From positions 48,255,257 to 48,319,256 of the forward strand of contig OX457031.1 of the NCBI GenBank assembly GCA_949752745.1: a DNA stretch of 64,000 nt. The letters are read 5' to 3'. Made by a program: the position numbers and the translations under genes. The notes beneath the pieces are model-generated. The model made no database searches and had not been told where the DNA came from. It was given only the letters and a program-made list of their open reading frames with translations. The DNA comes from Protula sp. h YS-2021 (lineage: Eukaryota; Annelida; Polychaeta; Sabellida; Serpulidae). How positions within the stretch are numbered: position 1 is the stretch's first letter; every line of letters starts with the position of its first letter. Of the stretch, positions 8,880 through 25,023 are shown in pieces.

Positions 8880-11800
8880 ACTCATTATTATTATTGTTTT
8901 TATCGTTACTGTTATCATCATTATTATTTTAGCAGTGCCAAAACTTTTTCTATATCAATTTTCTATATCGAGAATTACCTTTTATCTCAAAAATCATTTT
9001 TTATTTTTGCTATCTGTTATTATATTTTCAATGCCCCTTGATTCTTGTATTCTTGATCTCAACAATTAATTGCTGATATCATTTAATTCTTAGAGGAATC
9101 AAATAGTGTTTATTATTATCAAAATGATTTAATGACATCTGAAATTTACTTTTAGAGATCGAAAGTTCAATTCTTGATAGCAAAAGTGAAATATTTAATA
9201 GCAAAATCTTAGTTTCGAGCTCAATAATTTATTGTCTCTTTATTGATATCAAACATTTATTTTAGAAAACATAATTTCAGAATGAGACTTTTTTTATTTA
9301 TATTTTAAAATCTGCAAATGATACTTTGAACTCACCAATTAATTTATGAGATCAAAGTATCTGTCTATTTTATATATAACATCTTGAAGCAAGCATCTCT
9401 AAATAAAACAATGACCAGACCCTGTATATAGAATCATTTTTAATCTTTCAGAGACAATTTAATTCCTGAAATAAATAATTGCCTAAAAGATGTGAAAGTC
9501 TGATTCTATAAATGAATGGATCCAGATGTAGAGTAATAAGCAATACACACCCCGATCAATAGTCAATAAAACGACATTTTTCTTATTACAAAAATGAAGA
9601 ACGAATGGCAAAAAATAAATGAAAATGGGTTTTCAGCCTACTCTTCTTGAAAGTGAAAATATCTTGATTTTCTTAGTTAAGAAAGCGTTTACATGCAGAT
9701 AAATATGAATACTTATCCCGCCTCGTGTTTACTGAGCTGCAAATAGGAGTTTGTGATCATTTGGTATTTACTGGAATTCGGTATGAATCCAGCATTTTCG
9801 ATATAAATCCAGCATGCTTGTTGTAACTCCAGCATGCATTCTACAAATTTTAAAACGCTTACACTGCAATGGAATAACCAAGGAGAGAATTTTTGCATTT
9901 GGATAGTTCACAAAAAAACCTTTAAGACATTAGGGCTGTGTTTTGTTTGAATAAGGTTGATTGTGGTGTGTTGTTTTGATAAGGCTTATTAAGTGGCTTG
10001 CCTCTTGTACAGTGTGTTGTTTTTACAACAGCGATAATTATTTATGTAAACATCCTCCACTTTATCACTTGAAGTCAAGCATGAAACGCACATGCTTAAG
10101 TAAGGGCCAGACAAAAGTAGATTTTTAGCGTCAACTGCTATAACCTTAGAAGAAAAACTGCAAACTGAGCAAACTGTCAGACAGATCCGCGGATGCTTTG
10201 AATATCTCGAGAAAACCTCCAAAATTTTGTTTGTAAATTACCCCTTCAAGAAAGAAATACCAGCACCGAACACCTGCAATGCATTATAATTTTGGTGGCT
10301 TTCAGCTATGGTCAACTGTGGTTAGCCTTTACGAATTTTTCGGGAAGATTCACAATCAAATTGGTGGCAGTGGTATGACCTAATGTCTCTGCATTCGTGC
10401 AATTCGCCTTATATAACTTATATAACGCTTGCGAGGAACTATGCGCTTATATCGTCTAGGTTAGACTATGCCAATGCCATCTTTTATGGACTCCAACAAT
10501 ATCACATACAGCAACTTCAAAGGATTCAAAACATGGCGGCCCGTGTTGTTACCAATAGCAGAAAATTTGACAGGATAACTACAGTATTAAGACAGTATTA
10601 AGATACACTGGTTACCACTGAATAAAAGAACTGAGTTCAAGCTACTGTGTCTGATTCATCGAGCTATCCACGGCCGTGCACAGCACTATTTATGGGAATT
10701 ATTGACCCCCTACAAACTAGTCAGAAGCACTCCACACCACGCCTCTGGAATGTTCTCCCTATTGATCTCGGAAGCGGAGACAGGTTTACCACTTGTTATT
10801 TACATATGCATTTACGTATCATTTTTAGTCAATAGATTTTTTATGCTGTTTCTATTATCCATCACTACATTTTTAATTTTTATTTATGTCATTCTTGTAC
10901 CGTGTCTTATTATATTTTTTAGAAAAAGGCACGTTAAATCTATTTAGATTTACATTCACATTACCGCTAGAACGGGCAGTACGAACCGTTTGCTTAATTG
11001 CTTATTCATATTTTGTTTTCGATTTTTTTGGATGGTTCTTCAAAGTCCTATTATGCCGTAGTTTATAAAAACTTGCTTGGCTGCTTATTTAGCATCAATA
11101 GGGGTATCGAAGTTACCATACGAATATATATATGTATATATTTATATTACTCTAATTCACAGGTCAAAATTGATCTCCGATTATGGCTGCTGCATATCAA
11201 ATAATTTCGCTTTAATTAGGTGCCATTTTAACAGGTTTTTCACACATGAAAACATAATAATATACCCGTCTTTTGTTTCATGGGCTGCGGCCAAATATGC
11301 GATTGTAATCATGTGGTATTTGCTGGAATTCTGGAAAATCCAGCGCCATTCACAGTTTTCCATTCACAACTAAGATGCAGGCAAACGTTATTTAAATCGT
11401 TACAATCTGATCCCCTAAAAAAGTGAAACATTGAACCCCTCTCACCTTGATTATGTGGACCCTTATCTATAATCAACAGGGATTGAAAAACGTGATAATA
11501 CTTCTGGGTAAAAATTTTTCTCCGACTTTAGCCACTGCATAGTAACGAATTTCGTATTATTTGTAAATAAATTCCGCCAAAACAACGTAATTTTATTTTA
11601 TTTTCCTCGGAAGTATCAGCAGGAGAGAGGCTGATGGAGCTAAATATGTACAAGCAAAAGAAAAATCATTAGCTTTCAAACTGCAGATCAGAAATGAACT
11701 GCTTAAGGCTTAAGTATGGAAATCAAATGAAAAACCAAAACTAGACAGAGAGGACATGAACAATGAAAGAGTTTGCATAACATATGTATTATGTTATCAA

Positions 11801-14690
11801 TACCATGTTTTTATTATTTTTATAACTATTGTTATTATTATAACTATTATTATTACCATTGATGATATTATTATTAATATTTATTCATTTTTAGTATTAG
11901 TACTACAATTATTATTATTCTCATCATTATTAAATCATTCTTGTTATTATATCATGGTTGTTATTATTAGTAATTTTTAATTATTTTTAGTTTACTTATC
12001 TTGTTGTAGAGTTATTAAGCTGCTGTCTGATTACTCGAGAACTTGTAAGTTCTGATGAACACTGTGTTTCAGTAGGCATCAAAAGACAACATCCTAAATG
12101 TTATTGCAATGCGGACATGTCATCCCATGAAATTTTCATAGTTGTCGAATTTTTTTATGTTGCGCATTTCCTGTTGTACCGATGTTGCTAAGTGCTATTG
12201 TGGTTTTATAATTTGGCTGTCTTTCACCCGTGGTCCACTGTGCTTTGTTTTTACGATTCTTTTCTGAAAGATTCAGAAGGAAATTTGCCATCGTGGTGTG
12301 ACCTCATGCCCGAAAAGACTTCTGCGGATAATACGAACCGTTAAGTTAATTGCTTATTCATGCTTTACCTTCTTTTTAGCTTATTCTTCAAAGTATTTCT
12401 GTGCAATAGTTTGAAAAAACTTGCTTGGCTGCTTGATTAGAATCAACAGGGGAGTGTAAAATTTTATAATACGGACATATATTCATATTACTTTAATTCA
12501 GAGGTCAAAGCTGATCACCGATTATGGCTGAATAATTGAACTCCCTTTTGTTTGTTGAGCCTAATAGGCGATTATTATCAGGTGGTATTTACTGAAATTT
12601 TGAATGAAACCAGCGCGATTCAATGCTATCCTTTCAAACTAAGATGCAGGTAAAAGTGTTTTTAAATGGTTAAAACTGAAATCTTTAAATTCGTTAATAG
12701 TTTCCAAATGCTAGCAATAGCATATTGAACTCCCTCTCGTCTTTGGTTTCTGGTTATCTAGAATCAACAGGAATTCTAAAAAAGTGATAATACTCATATA
12801 TATCATTTAAACTCCCGAGTGAAATTTTGTCTGCGATTTCAGTCATTTCATATTAAAGAATTTCGTTTTAATTGTAAATAAATTCAGTCAATAGATAGTA
12901 ATTTCTGCTTTATTTTTCGAAAATATCAGGAAAAGAGATGGTAATTTAAATAAAGAAGAAAAACCAAAAAATCATTAGCTTTCAAGCACTAAACTGTGAA
13001 ATCAAATAAACAAAGAGAACTAGATAAACGGGATTTGAACAATGAATGATTCTGCACGTGATCTTGTGCGACATTATTGTTATTATTATTATTATTTTAT
13101 CATTAATTTAATTATTATTATATGTTGTTATGGTTGTTATTAGTAATTTTCGTTTCATTTACTTTAAATACCACCTTACAAATTTATTAAGCTTCTGCCT
13201 TATTACTCGGACACTTGTAAGTTTGTGATGAATACTAGGTTTCAGTCATTCGAAAAACATTGTTTGACTGCCAGGACTATTAAAAGTTACAGCACGGACA
13301 TATATGTACATTACTTTAACTCATAGATAAAGATAATCTCCGATTATAGCTATTGCACATCAAATATTTTCGTTTTATTTGGATATAAATTTAGCCAAAA
13401 AGAAGTAATTCTTGTTTATTTTGTTGAAGATTTCAGCAAAAGAGGTGTTATTTTGAAAGTTTTTTCGCTCATAAAACGCAAATTGATAGTTCAGTTTTTC
13501 ACCCATAAAGACCTGAATAAATGTCCCCCTTTTGTTTGATAAGCTGCTGTATAATAGGCGATTTTATCACGTGCTTCTTGTTGGAATTCTGGATAAATCC
13601 AGCACGAATTACAGCCACCGTATCACAACTAAGACGCAGGTAAAATGTTGCTTAAATTGTTAAAACCGCAATCTCAAAACTCGTCATTAGTTTCAAAAGC
13701 CTGACACTAAAACATTGAAATTCCCTTTGCCCTTGGTCTGGAGGATCCTTATCTAAAATTAACAGAGTTTAAAAAATGAAAATAATCTTGTGTATTATTT
13801 AATCTCCCGGGTAAAAATTTATTTCAGATTTTGGACACTACATATTAAAGAATTGCCTTTTATTTGTTAATAAATTTATCAATTTTTGTTTTATTTTCTT
13901 ATCAGCAAAATATCAACAAAAGAGAGGGTAATTTAATTCAATAAGTAAACAAAAATACAAACAAACTCATTTACTTTAAAACAGGCGGTCAGAAACCGAA
14001 CTGTGAAAGTCTAAAGTATAGAAATCAAAGAAAAAGAAAAACAAGACACTTTTCAATCCGGTTTCAATCTGCAGTAAATTATAATCTGTTACAAGATAAA
14101 TACCATAAGTCGCACCCACACGCTCTTTTCTGACCCTAAGAAATGCAATGAAAAGCCCCAGCCCACCCTCCCGTCACACTCCGCTCTCACCCCATATGCA
14201 CAACACTTCTGTGCAGAAAGCAGCGCAATGTCAAGGTCCAGAACTCTGTGAAATGCAGCCAGAATATAATATATCTATTTTTTGTTTTCTTTATTGTTCC
14301 CTTAGCAGCTTCTATTCGTCCAGACACAAATAAATGCATCATTTACATTTAATCGAAGTAGTGCTTCACTAATGCAATCAAGCTCCAATGGCGATTTAGA
14401 CAGTGTCAGCTTGTGCGTTGATCTTCACCAGAGGATGATGAATGATGAAACTGCTACCTATCGTTTATTCTGGTACGAAAAGTAAAACGCATCTAGCTTT
14501 TTAAAAAGGTGAGATTAAAATAGATCGAGCGGCTTGCATAACACTGTATATTGTCTAATAGCTGAACAAATAATGTGTAAAGTGATGTGACTTTTAAATT
14601 AATAGTTTCACAAAATGGTTCCTGAGCATCACAAAAGCTGATACCACTAAAATACACCATGATACCAAGACGGTTGAATCAGTGTATAAA
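8880..14690 (+). repeat. Macrosatellite unit 3, expanded by internal duplications
   Basis: Order: ATT (8,884-8,930), B (8,935-9,530), C (9,790-9,850), D (9,915-10,380 and about 10,967-11,060, split by a LINE fragment), G (11,080-11,240), H (11,270-11,400), I (11,460-11,640), J (11,690-12,170), then a second partial D-end/G/H/I/J (12,180-13,260), a third G/H/I (13,270-14,040), a short E (14,060-14,260) and F (14,300-14,690). The two extra partial passes suggest unequal exchange inside one unit. Short ATT-rich tracts occur at 11,820-11,960 and 13,076-13,120. No gene is seen. Confidence 0.65.
10383..10966 (+). pseudogene. CR1-like LINE fragment: reverse transcriptase C-terminus plus 3' tail
   Basis: The first frame (10,383-10,601) reads SSRLDYANAIFYGLQQY then QLQRIQNMAARVVTNSRKFD. 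After a frame change, HWLPLNKRTEFKLLCLIHRA follows (about 10,609-10,670), and a later frame gives PRLWNVLPIDLG (about 10,740-10,780). The order SRLDY / LQRxQNxAAR / RKFDxIT / HWLP / FKxLxLxxRA / PRLWNxLP is the known C-terminal signature of CR1-clade LINE polymerases. At least two frame breaks and a deletion between the last two blocks make it inactive. Flanking D module pieces (CCTAATG on the left, TTAATTGCTTATTCATATTT on the right) show it inserted into unit 3. Copies of this kind are usually 5'-truncated, as here. Confidence 0.8.
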
Positions 14691-14694
14691 AAAC

Positions 14695-15745
14695 TATTAT
14701 TATTATTGTCATTATTGATTTTGTCATCATTGATATTATTATTATTTTAACTCTACGCTTAGGTGTCAAAACTTTTATCCAAAATTGTTTAACATCAAGA
14801 ATCAATTTTCTTCTCAAAAGTTTTTTCTATTTTATTACTATCTGTAACATATTTTGATACCTAAATGTATTCTTGATCCAAAGATAATTCGTGATATCAA
14901 TAAATATTTAGATATGAAATCATATTTAATTATAAAATGATTTAATTATATCTAAAATTGATTTTTAGAGATGAGTAGTTTAATTCTTGATAGCAGAAAT
15001 GAAATATTTAATAGCAAAATCTCAACTTTGAGCTCAGTAATTTATTTTGTTTTATTGACATCCAGAATTTATTTCAGATAACATAATTTATGAAGGAGAC
15101 TTTTTTTGCATTTGTATTTTAAAATCTGGAAATGATTTTTTCGATCTCCATCATGAGTTTTCCAGCTAAAACGCTGAAAAGTTTGAACTTACTCCAAGGT
15201 ATAGAAACGCCCATCACGTTCGTTATTCAATCGGGTCTCAATCTGCAATAATTTATATTCTCTTACCGACAGTACAAAGAAGCTCGCACAACACCAATTT
15301 TACACTGAAAGAGGAGCACATTGTCCATGTAATGTCAATAAAACAAAAGACCACACGGCGACGAATAGTGCAACACATATCCTTTTAGATCGGATGGTTA
15401 TTTTCCTTATGATGTTTCAACCACCTTGTAAGAACCTCAATACCCTTTTCATGTATACTTTAGCAGGGCAGGAGGTTTGGTCATCTTCGTATTTGTCTTG
15501 TAATTAATTTCTGAACTTTCTAGAACTATCCTATTTGTGACTACAAAAGCCGCACGGAAACCTGGTTTTAGCTAATGTCGAACACACATAAATAGAATTG
15601 TTAGTAATCGAAAGCGTATATAGCTTTTTAAAAGGGTGAAATTGAAATAGGTTGAGCTTCTTGCACGACACTGAATTATCTATTGGTTGGCCAAATGATG
15701 TGTAGAACGATGTGATTCTTACCCATGATGGTCGATTCAGTAGAT
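14695..15745 (+). repeat. Macrosatellite unit 4, short form (ATT-B-E-F)
   Basis: ATT tract (14,696-14,745), B (14,760-15,145), then a direct jump to E (15,150-15,600), and F without its first part (15,605-15,740). C, D, G, H, I and J are absent. The B-to-E jump resembles that in unit 2, so the two short units may share one deletion event. Confidence 0.65.
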
Positions 15746-15754
15746 ATAAAATCC

Positions 15755-17905
15755 CATTTTTATTATTACTATTGCTATAATTATTATTGCTATTATTATC
15801 ATAAAATTCATTTGTAAACTTTTTGCTATATATATCTATAAATATATTTTTGACATCTCTAAATGTATTTTTGAGCTTAAAAATAATTCTTGATATAAAT
15901 AAATAATTTGGGACATCAAAATATATTTATTGATCGAAATTGAGATTTGCTGTCAAATATTTCATTTCTGCTATCAAGAATTTAACTTTTGATCTCTGAA
16001 AATCAATTTTAGATATAATTAAATAATTTTTGTGTAAATAAATATCTTCGATATCTCTAAATATTTGATGCTGTCAATTCTTGAGTTCTTGACCTTGATA
16101 TGAAGGATTCCTAACAACTGTGAAAATGCCGTCCCATTTCTAAATTTGTCCAGATGAAAAGAAATCAACAATATACACCTCGATCAATAGCCAATAAAAC
16201 GGACATTTTTCTCATCAAAAAATGAAGAGCTATGCAAAAATAAACGAAAGCATATTTGTAGTCAAAATATAAATTCTTGATTTTCTTACCTTAGAAAGCC
16301 TTCCGCGGAGATAAAGATGAATAGTTATCCCGCCTATGATTTGTTGAGTTGTTGGGAATAGGCGTTTTTGATCACTTGGTATTTGCTGGAATTATGTATA
16401 AATTCAGCATTAATTTGTTATAACTCTAACATGCTGGTTATAAATCCAGCATGATCTTTAGAAATTTCGTATGTTCGTTATAAATACAGCATGCTCGCTA
16501 GAGATCTGGCGTGCACGTTAAAAGTTGACAACACTTACATTTCATTGAAATAACTAAGCTAAAGCTCTTTTCATTTGGACAGTACACATGAAAAAGACTT
16601 CTAAAACTTTTAAGACTAATTGTGTTTCAATTGAATAAAGTTCATTGCTCTGTGTTTTTGTGATTAGGCTAATTAAGCAGTTTGCCTTCCGCTCAGTGCG
16701 TTTTTTACACAACAGGAATAACTACTTGTGTAAACTTCATACGATTTATCTTTTAAAAGCAAGCACAAATTGTACGTGGGCAAGTCAAAGTTTAAAGAAA
16801 AACTCGCTTGAGCTGAGCAACCTCGCAGTGTTTAAGCAGATCGACGGACGTTACTCTGAGAGAACTTTGTCAGCGTTCAAACGTCAAGCGACCTGCGGAT
16901 TCATTTAATTTGTTGTCGAAACTTCCAATATTTTATTGCTTTGTGAATTACCTCCTGAAAAACGAAACACCCACACCGAACATTTGCAACATACTATAAT
17001 TTGGCCTTTACATTTCTTTTCTGAAAGATTAACAACCAAACATGTGGTCGTGGCGTGACCTAATCCACACTTCTACCGCCGTTCTTCTATGCCGTTCTTT
17101 TAATTGTTTGATGATATTTTGCCTTCTTCTTTTGGACGATTCCTCAGTCTTTTTTATATAGTAGTTACAAGAAAACCTATTTGGCTGCTGCTTATTTAGA
17201 ATAAACACGGGTACTAAAAACTATAATGCATAGTCAAATTACTTTAATTCAAAGATCAAATTATGGCTATTGCACATCAAATATTTTCGTTTCATTTGTT
17301 CATAAATTTGAAGATATCAGAAACAGAGGTGTTATTTTGAAAGGTTTTTCGCCCATAAAAAGCTGTTGAATAATTGCCCTGCCTTGTGTTTTTAAGCTGC
17401 TGCCTAATGGGCAATTATTATAAAGTGGTATGTGCTGAAATTCTGGCAAAAAAAAGCGCGATTCACAGCTATCCTTTCACAACTAAGATGCAGGCTAAAC
17501 TGTTAAAAACTGAATCATTAAAACTCGTTAAAAGTTTCAAAATGACTAAACTAAGAAATTCATACACTCCTCAACCTTGATTTTGTGGATACGTATATAG
17601 AATCAATAGATCAATAGAACCATATCGATCATTGTTGACAGCAAAATATAAATTACTGAGATCTAATTGATTTATTGAATATATTTTGATATCAAAAATA
17701 AGCATTAAATGTTAAAAAAACAATACATTGTGGAGCGGCTTGCATCATATTGTGAATGATGTGATAGCTATGCAAACGATGTGTAAAGCGATGTAATGCT
17801 TAAATTAAAAGTTTCACAAAACGTTTCCTACACATCACAAACATGTCACAAACGTTCCAAAAAACAAAAATGACAAGATGATATCAGTAGTGGCCGAGTC
17901 AGTGG
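15755..17905 (+). repeat. Macrosatellite unit 5 (ATT-B-C-D-G-H-B'-F)
   Basis: ATT (15,757-15,800), B (15,810-16,130), C (16,380-16,520), D (16,560-17,110), G (17,170-17,350), H (17,370-17,580), a short B-like piece (17,600-17,725) and the end of F (17,730-17,910). I, J and E are missing. The ORF at 16,645-16,908 lies across D and is not kept in other units. Confidence 0.65.
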
Positions 17906-17914
17906 ATAGACAAA

Positions 17915-20895
<2,981 letters not shown>

Positions 20896-20899
20896 TTCG

Positions 20900-23800
20900 T
20901 CCAGTTATTATTATTATATTATCATTATGTTAACATTGTCCTTAATTGTCAAAACTTTGACCCAAGTATATTTCTTGATCGTGGATTAATTTTTTTTCTG
21001 TAAAATTCATTTTTTTGATTTTGCTATCTGTAATTATATTTTTGATTCACCAAATGTATTTTTGATCTCAAAAAATAAATAACTGATGCCATTAAAAGTT
21101 TGAGAGATGAAATCATATTTATTGATTGAATTTTTGTGTCAAATATTTCGTTATTGTTATCAAGAATTGAACTCTTGATATCTGAAAATGAATTTCAAAC
21201 ATTATATAATCATTATTGATATAAATAAACATCTTTCGATATCTCTAAATATTTAGTAATTTCAAAAACAAAATTTTCAGATCAAGAGTACATTTATATA
21301 CATAAAAAATACAATTATACATATCAACTAGTAGTTATTGATATCATAAAAATGAATTTTTGAGATTAAAATGTTTAAACTTTATATCAGTGATAAATGC
21401 GAAAATGTGATTCCGTCAATAAATTGATCTAAATGAAAATTAATAAATAATACACACCTCCATCAATAGCCAATCAAACGGACATTATTTCTCAATGAAA
21501 AGGGAAGGTCTTATCGGAAATAAACGAATGGTGGGTCTTCAACTTTGTCTTTTTTAAAGTAAAAATATGGAATCATAAAGATTGAGATTTTCTTACTTTA
21601 GTATGCTCTTCGCACAGATAAATGTGGATAGTTTTCCTGCCTGTTGTTTGTTAAGATGCTGCAAATAGGCGTTTGTTATCTCTTGGTACTTGCTGGAATT
21701 CTGTATAAATAAAGCACGCTCGTTATAAATCCAGTATGCTCATTATAAATCCAGTATGCTTGTTATAAATCCAGCGTATTCCTTAGAAATTTAGCATGCT
21801 CGTTATAAATGCACCGTGCTAGTAAGAGATCCAGCATGATGGCTTGAAATTTCAAAACGCTTACATTAAAATAAATAACTAGGGAGAACTTCTTGTAATT
21901 TCGATAGCACACATGAAAAAAAGGCTTTAAGACTTTTGGGATGTGTTTTGTTTGAATCAGGCTTATTGCCGTGCGTTGTTGTGATAAGGCTAATTTAGTG
22001 GTTTGTCTCCCGTAAAGTGCGTTGTGTACACAACAAGAATAATTACTTTTGTAAACTTCATCCGTTTTATCGTTTTAAAGCAAGCATGAGTTGTACGTGG
22101 GCAAGTAACAGTGGATTCTTTGGCACCACCAGCATCGGTACTTCAAGCGGCGTGCGGATTCATTTAATTTGTCGTCGAAACCTCCAAATTGCTATTGTTT
22201 TGTAAATTACCCTCTGCGAAGCGAAATACCAATACATAACACTTGCAGTGTACTATAATCTGGTTGGCTTTCATCCTTGACTATTTCCAATCTTTCCTGT
22301 AAGATTCACATTAAACCGAGTGGTCGTGATGTGACCTAATGCCGCAACAGACTTCTACCGCTACCCTTCTGTTAATCGCTTATTCATATTTTGCCTTCTT
22401 TTCCTCAAAGTCTGTTCCTCAAAGTCACTGATTTTGCTAAAATCAGACTGTTTCTCAAAGTCTTTTTACATATAGTTAAGAGTAAACTTGTTCGGCTGCT
22501 TATTTAGAATCAACAGTTTACTAAAAGTTATAATATATAGTCATATTACTTTAACTCAAACGTCAAAGCTAATCTCAGATTATGGTTATTGCACATCAAA
22601 TAATTTCCTTTTATTTGTTAATAAATTTAGCCAAAGAGAAGTAATTCTTGTTTAATTTTTCGTAAATATCAGCAGCAGAAGATATTTAGAAAGTTTTTCT
22701 CCCATAAAATGCTAAACAATCGGCCCGGCTTTTGTTTATTGGACTGCGGCCTAATTGGTGATTATTATCAGATGGTATGGGCTGGAATTCTGGATAAAAC
22801 CAGAGCGATTCACAGCTATTCTTTTACTATTAAAATGCAGTCAAAATTGTTTTTAAATATTTGAAAACTGAAATCTTAAAACTAAAAGTTTCAAAACAGG
22901 TACACTAAAAATATTTCTCTTGTCTTTGGTTTTATTGAACTTATGTAGATTTAACAGGGATATTAAAAGTGATAATACTCACATACATTATTTGAACTCC
23001 TGGGTCAAAACTTATCTCCAATTTTGGCCACTACATATAAAAAATTTCATTTTGTTTATAAATAAATTCAGTGTAAAAGAGACAGTTTTTGTTTTATTTT
23101 CATGGGAAATATAATGTACACAGAGATTATATAACTAAATAGCAAAAAAGTCATTAGCTTTCTAGGAGGTCAAACACTGAAGCTAAACTGCATAACTGTT
23201 ACTTGAGAAATGGTAAATTTTGGAAGTAATCATTGTGATGTTATTTTGATTATTCTGGCTATATTTCTTACAACCTTTGTTATTTTTTCTTTACTATCAC
23301 ATTGCAAATTTATTAAGCTGCTGTCCAATTACTCAGAAACTTGTAAGTTTTTAACGAAGGCTGGATTTCAGTTATTATCAAAAGACAGCAGTCTTAAATG
23401 TATATTGCAATGAAGACAAACAATTCCGTGATATTTTCCAATTTTTCTAGAGAGTGGTTTTCCTGTTGCACTGATTTTGCTAAAATGCTTGAACATTTTG
23501 CGCATTCTAAAGTATTCAAACACACATCAAATGAGGAAAACTTTGCTCAATAGGCTTTTCAACCTGCAGTAGATCATGATCTGTTACAAGACAAATAACA
23601 AAAGCCGCATCCATTGTCTCTTGACTGCTCTTTTCTGAATATTAGAAACCTAATGAATAAGCCCAGCATATCACGCACCCACTCCACTTCAAGTCCATAT
23701 GCACCACGCTTCTGTGTCGAAACAAAAACTGAAATTTTCTTACCTAAAGTTACAAATAGGCTTACATTCCGCGAATTATATTACCACAGAACTGCATAGG

Positions 23801-24568
23801 TTTACAGTAACTCAGCTAAATCGAAGAAAATGACAGACAGACAAGTCACTGATATCTAACACACGGTGACGTATAGGGCTGCAACACCCTTTTACGTCCA
23901 ATGGTTATTTTCCTTTTGATGTTACTGACACGATGTAAAGAGACTCAATGCTGTTTCACTATCAATTGCCTTAGCCAGGTGTTTCTCATGTCCGTATATG
24001 TCTTGAATTTAATGTCTGAACTCTGTGGGACTACCCTATTTGTGATGAACAAAAGTCGCGGAAACCTGGTTTTAGCTAATGTTGAACACACATAAATAAA
24101 AGTGTTGGTAGTCGAGGTCATGCACTCTCTGAAATGCAGCCAGAATACTATATATTTATTGTTCCTTTTTATTCTTTCCTTGATTGCCCCTATTCGTCCA
24201 GTCACAAACCGCTACAACATTAAGGTTTAATCGAAAAAATACTTCACATATGCAATGAAGGCTCAATTGCGATTAAGACAGAACCTACTTATGCGTTGAT
24301 CCTCACCACAGAATATAAACTGATGAGACTGCTACCTGTCTTTTATTCATTTAGGAAAAGTAAAACGTATCTAGCTTTCTAAAAAGGTGAAATTGAAATA
24401 CTTTGAGCGGCTTGCACAACACTGTGAATTATCTAGTAACTGGACAAATGATGTGTAAAACATCCTGATTCTTAAATGGAAAGTTTCACGAAAGGGCTTC
24501 TAAACATCACACAGCTAAAATCACCATGGTACAAATAGCGGCCTATTCAGCAGATAAAGAAAACTCAT
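20900..24568 (+). repeat. Macrosatellite unit 7, near-complete (ATT-B-C-D-G-H-I-J-E-F)
   Basis: This is one of the most complete copies and a good reference for the unit: ATT (20,900-20,930), B (20,940-21,420), C (21,700-21,850), D (21,900-22,400, with its middle deleted after CTTTGGCACCACCAGC), G (22,480-22,680), H (22,720-22,890), I (22,915-23,110), J (23,150-23,470), E (23,500-24,145), F (24,150-24,560). Its length is about 3.7 kb. Nothing in it reads as a conserved protein. Confidence 0.75.
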
Positions 24569-24569
24569 T

Positions 24570-25023
24570 TTTGTTACCATTATTGTTACTATTATTATCA
24601 TTACTATTATTTTAATTATTATATTATTATCATTACTTTAATATTGCCGTTAATAGCAAAAGTTTCACCCAAATGTATTTTTAAATCATGGATTAATTTT
24701 TCTCAAAAATTCATTGTTTGATTGTGCTATGTGTAATTATATTTTTAATTCTTTAAATGTATTTTTGATTTCAAAAAATAATTTACTGATACCATCAAAC
24801 ATTATATAATCTTTATTGATATCAAGAAATATTTTTCGATATCTCTAAATATTTAGTAATTTCAAAAATAAAATTTTCAGATCAAGACTACATTAAGATA
24901 CATCAAAAATATAATGACACACATCAACTATTAATTCTTGATATCAGAGAAATGAATTTTTGAGATTAAAATGTTTAATCTTTATGTCAGTGATTGCCGA
25001 ATAAATGTGAAAAATGTGATTCC
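24570..25023 (+). repeat. ATT tract and block B of macrosatellite unit 8
   Basis: Interrupted ATT/ATC tract (24,572-24,640) followed by block B with TTTTTCGATATCTCTAAATA and AATTCTTGATATCAGAGAAA. It ends in AATAAATGTGAAAAATGTGA, the degenerate right end of the TGGAATGCC-type MITE, just before the 812-bp array. Confidence 0.7.
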
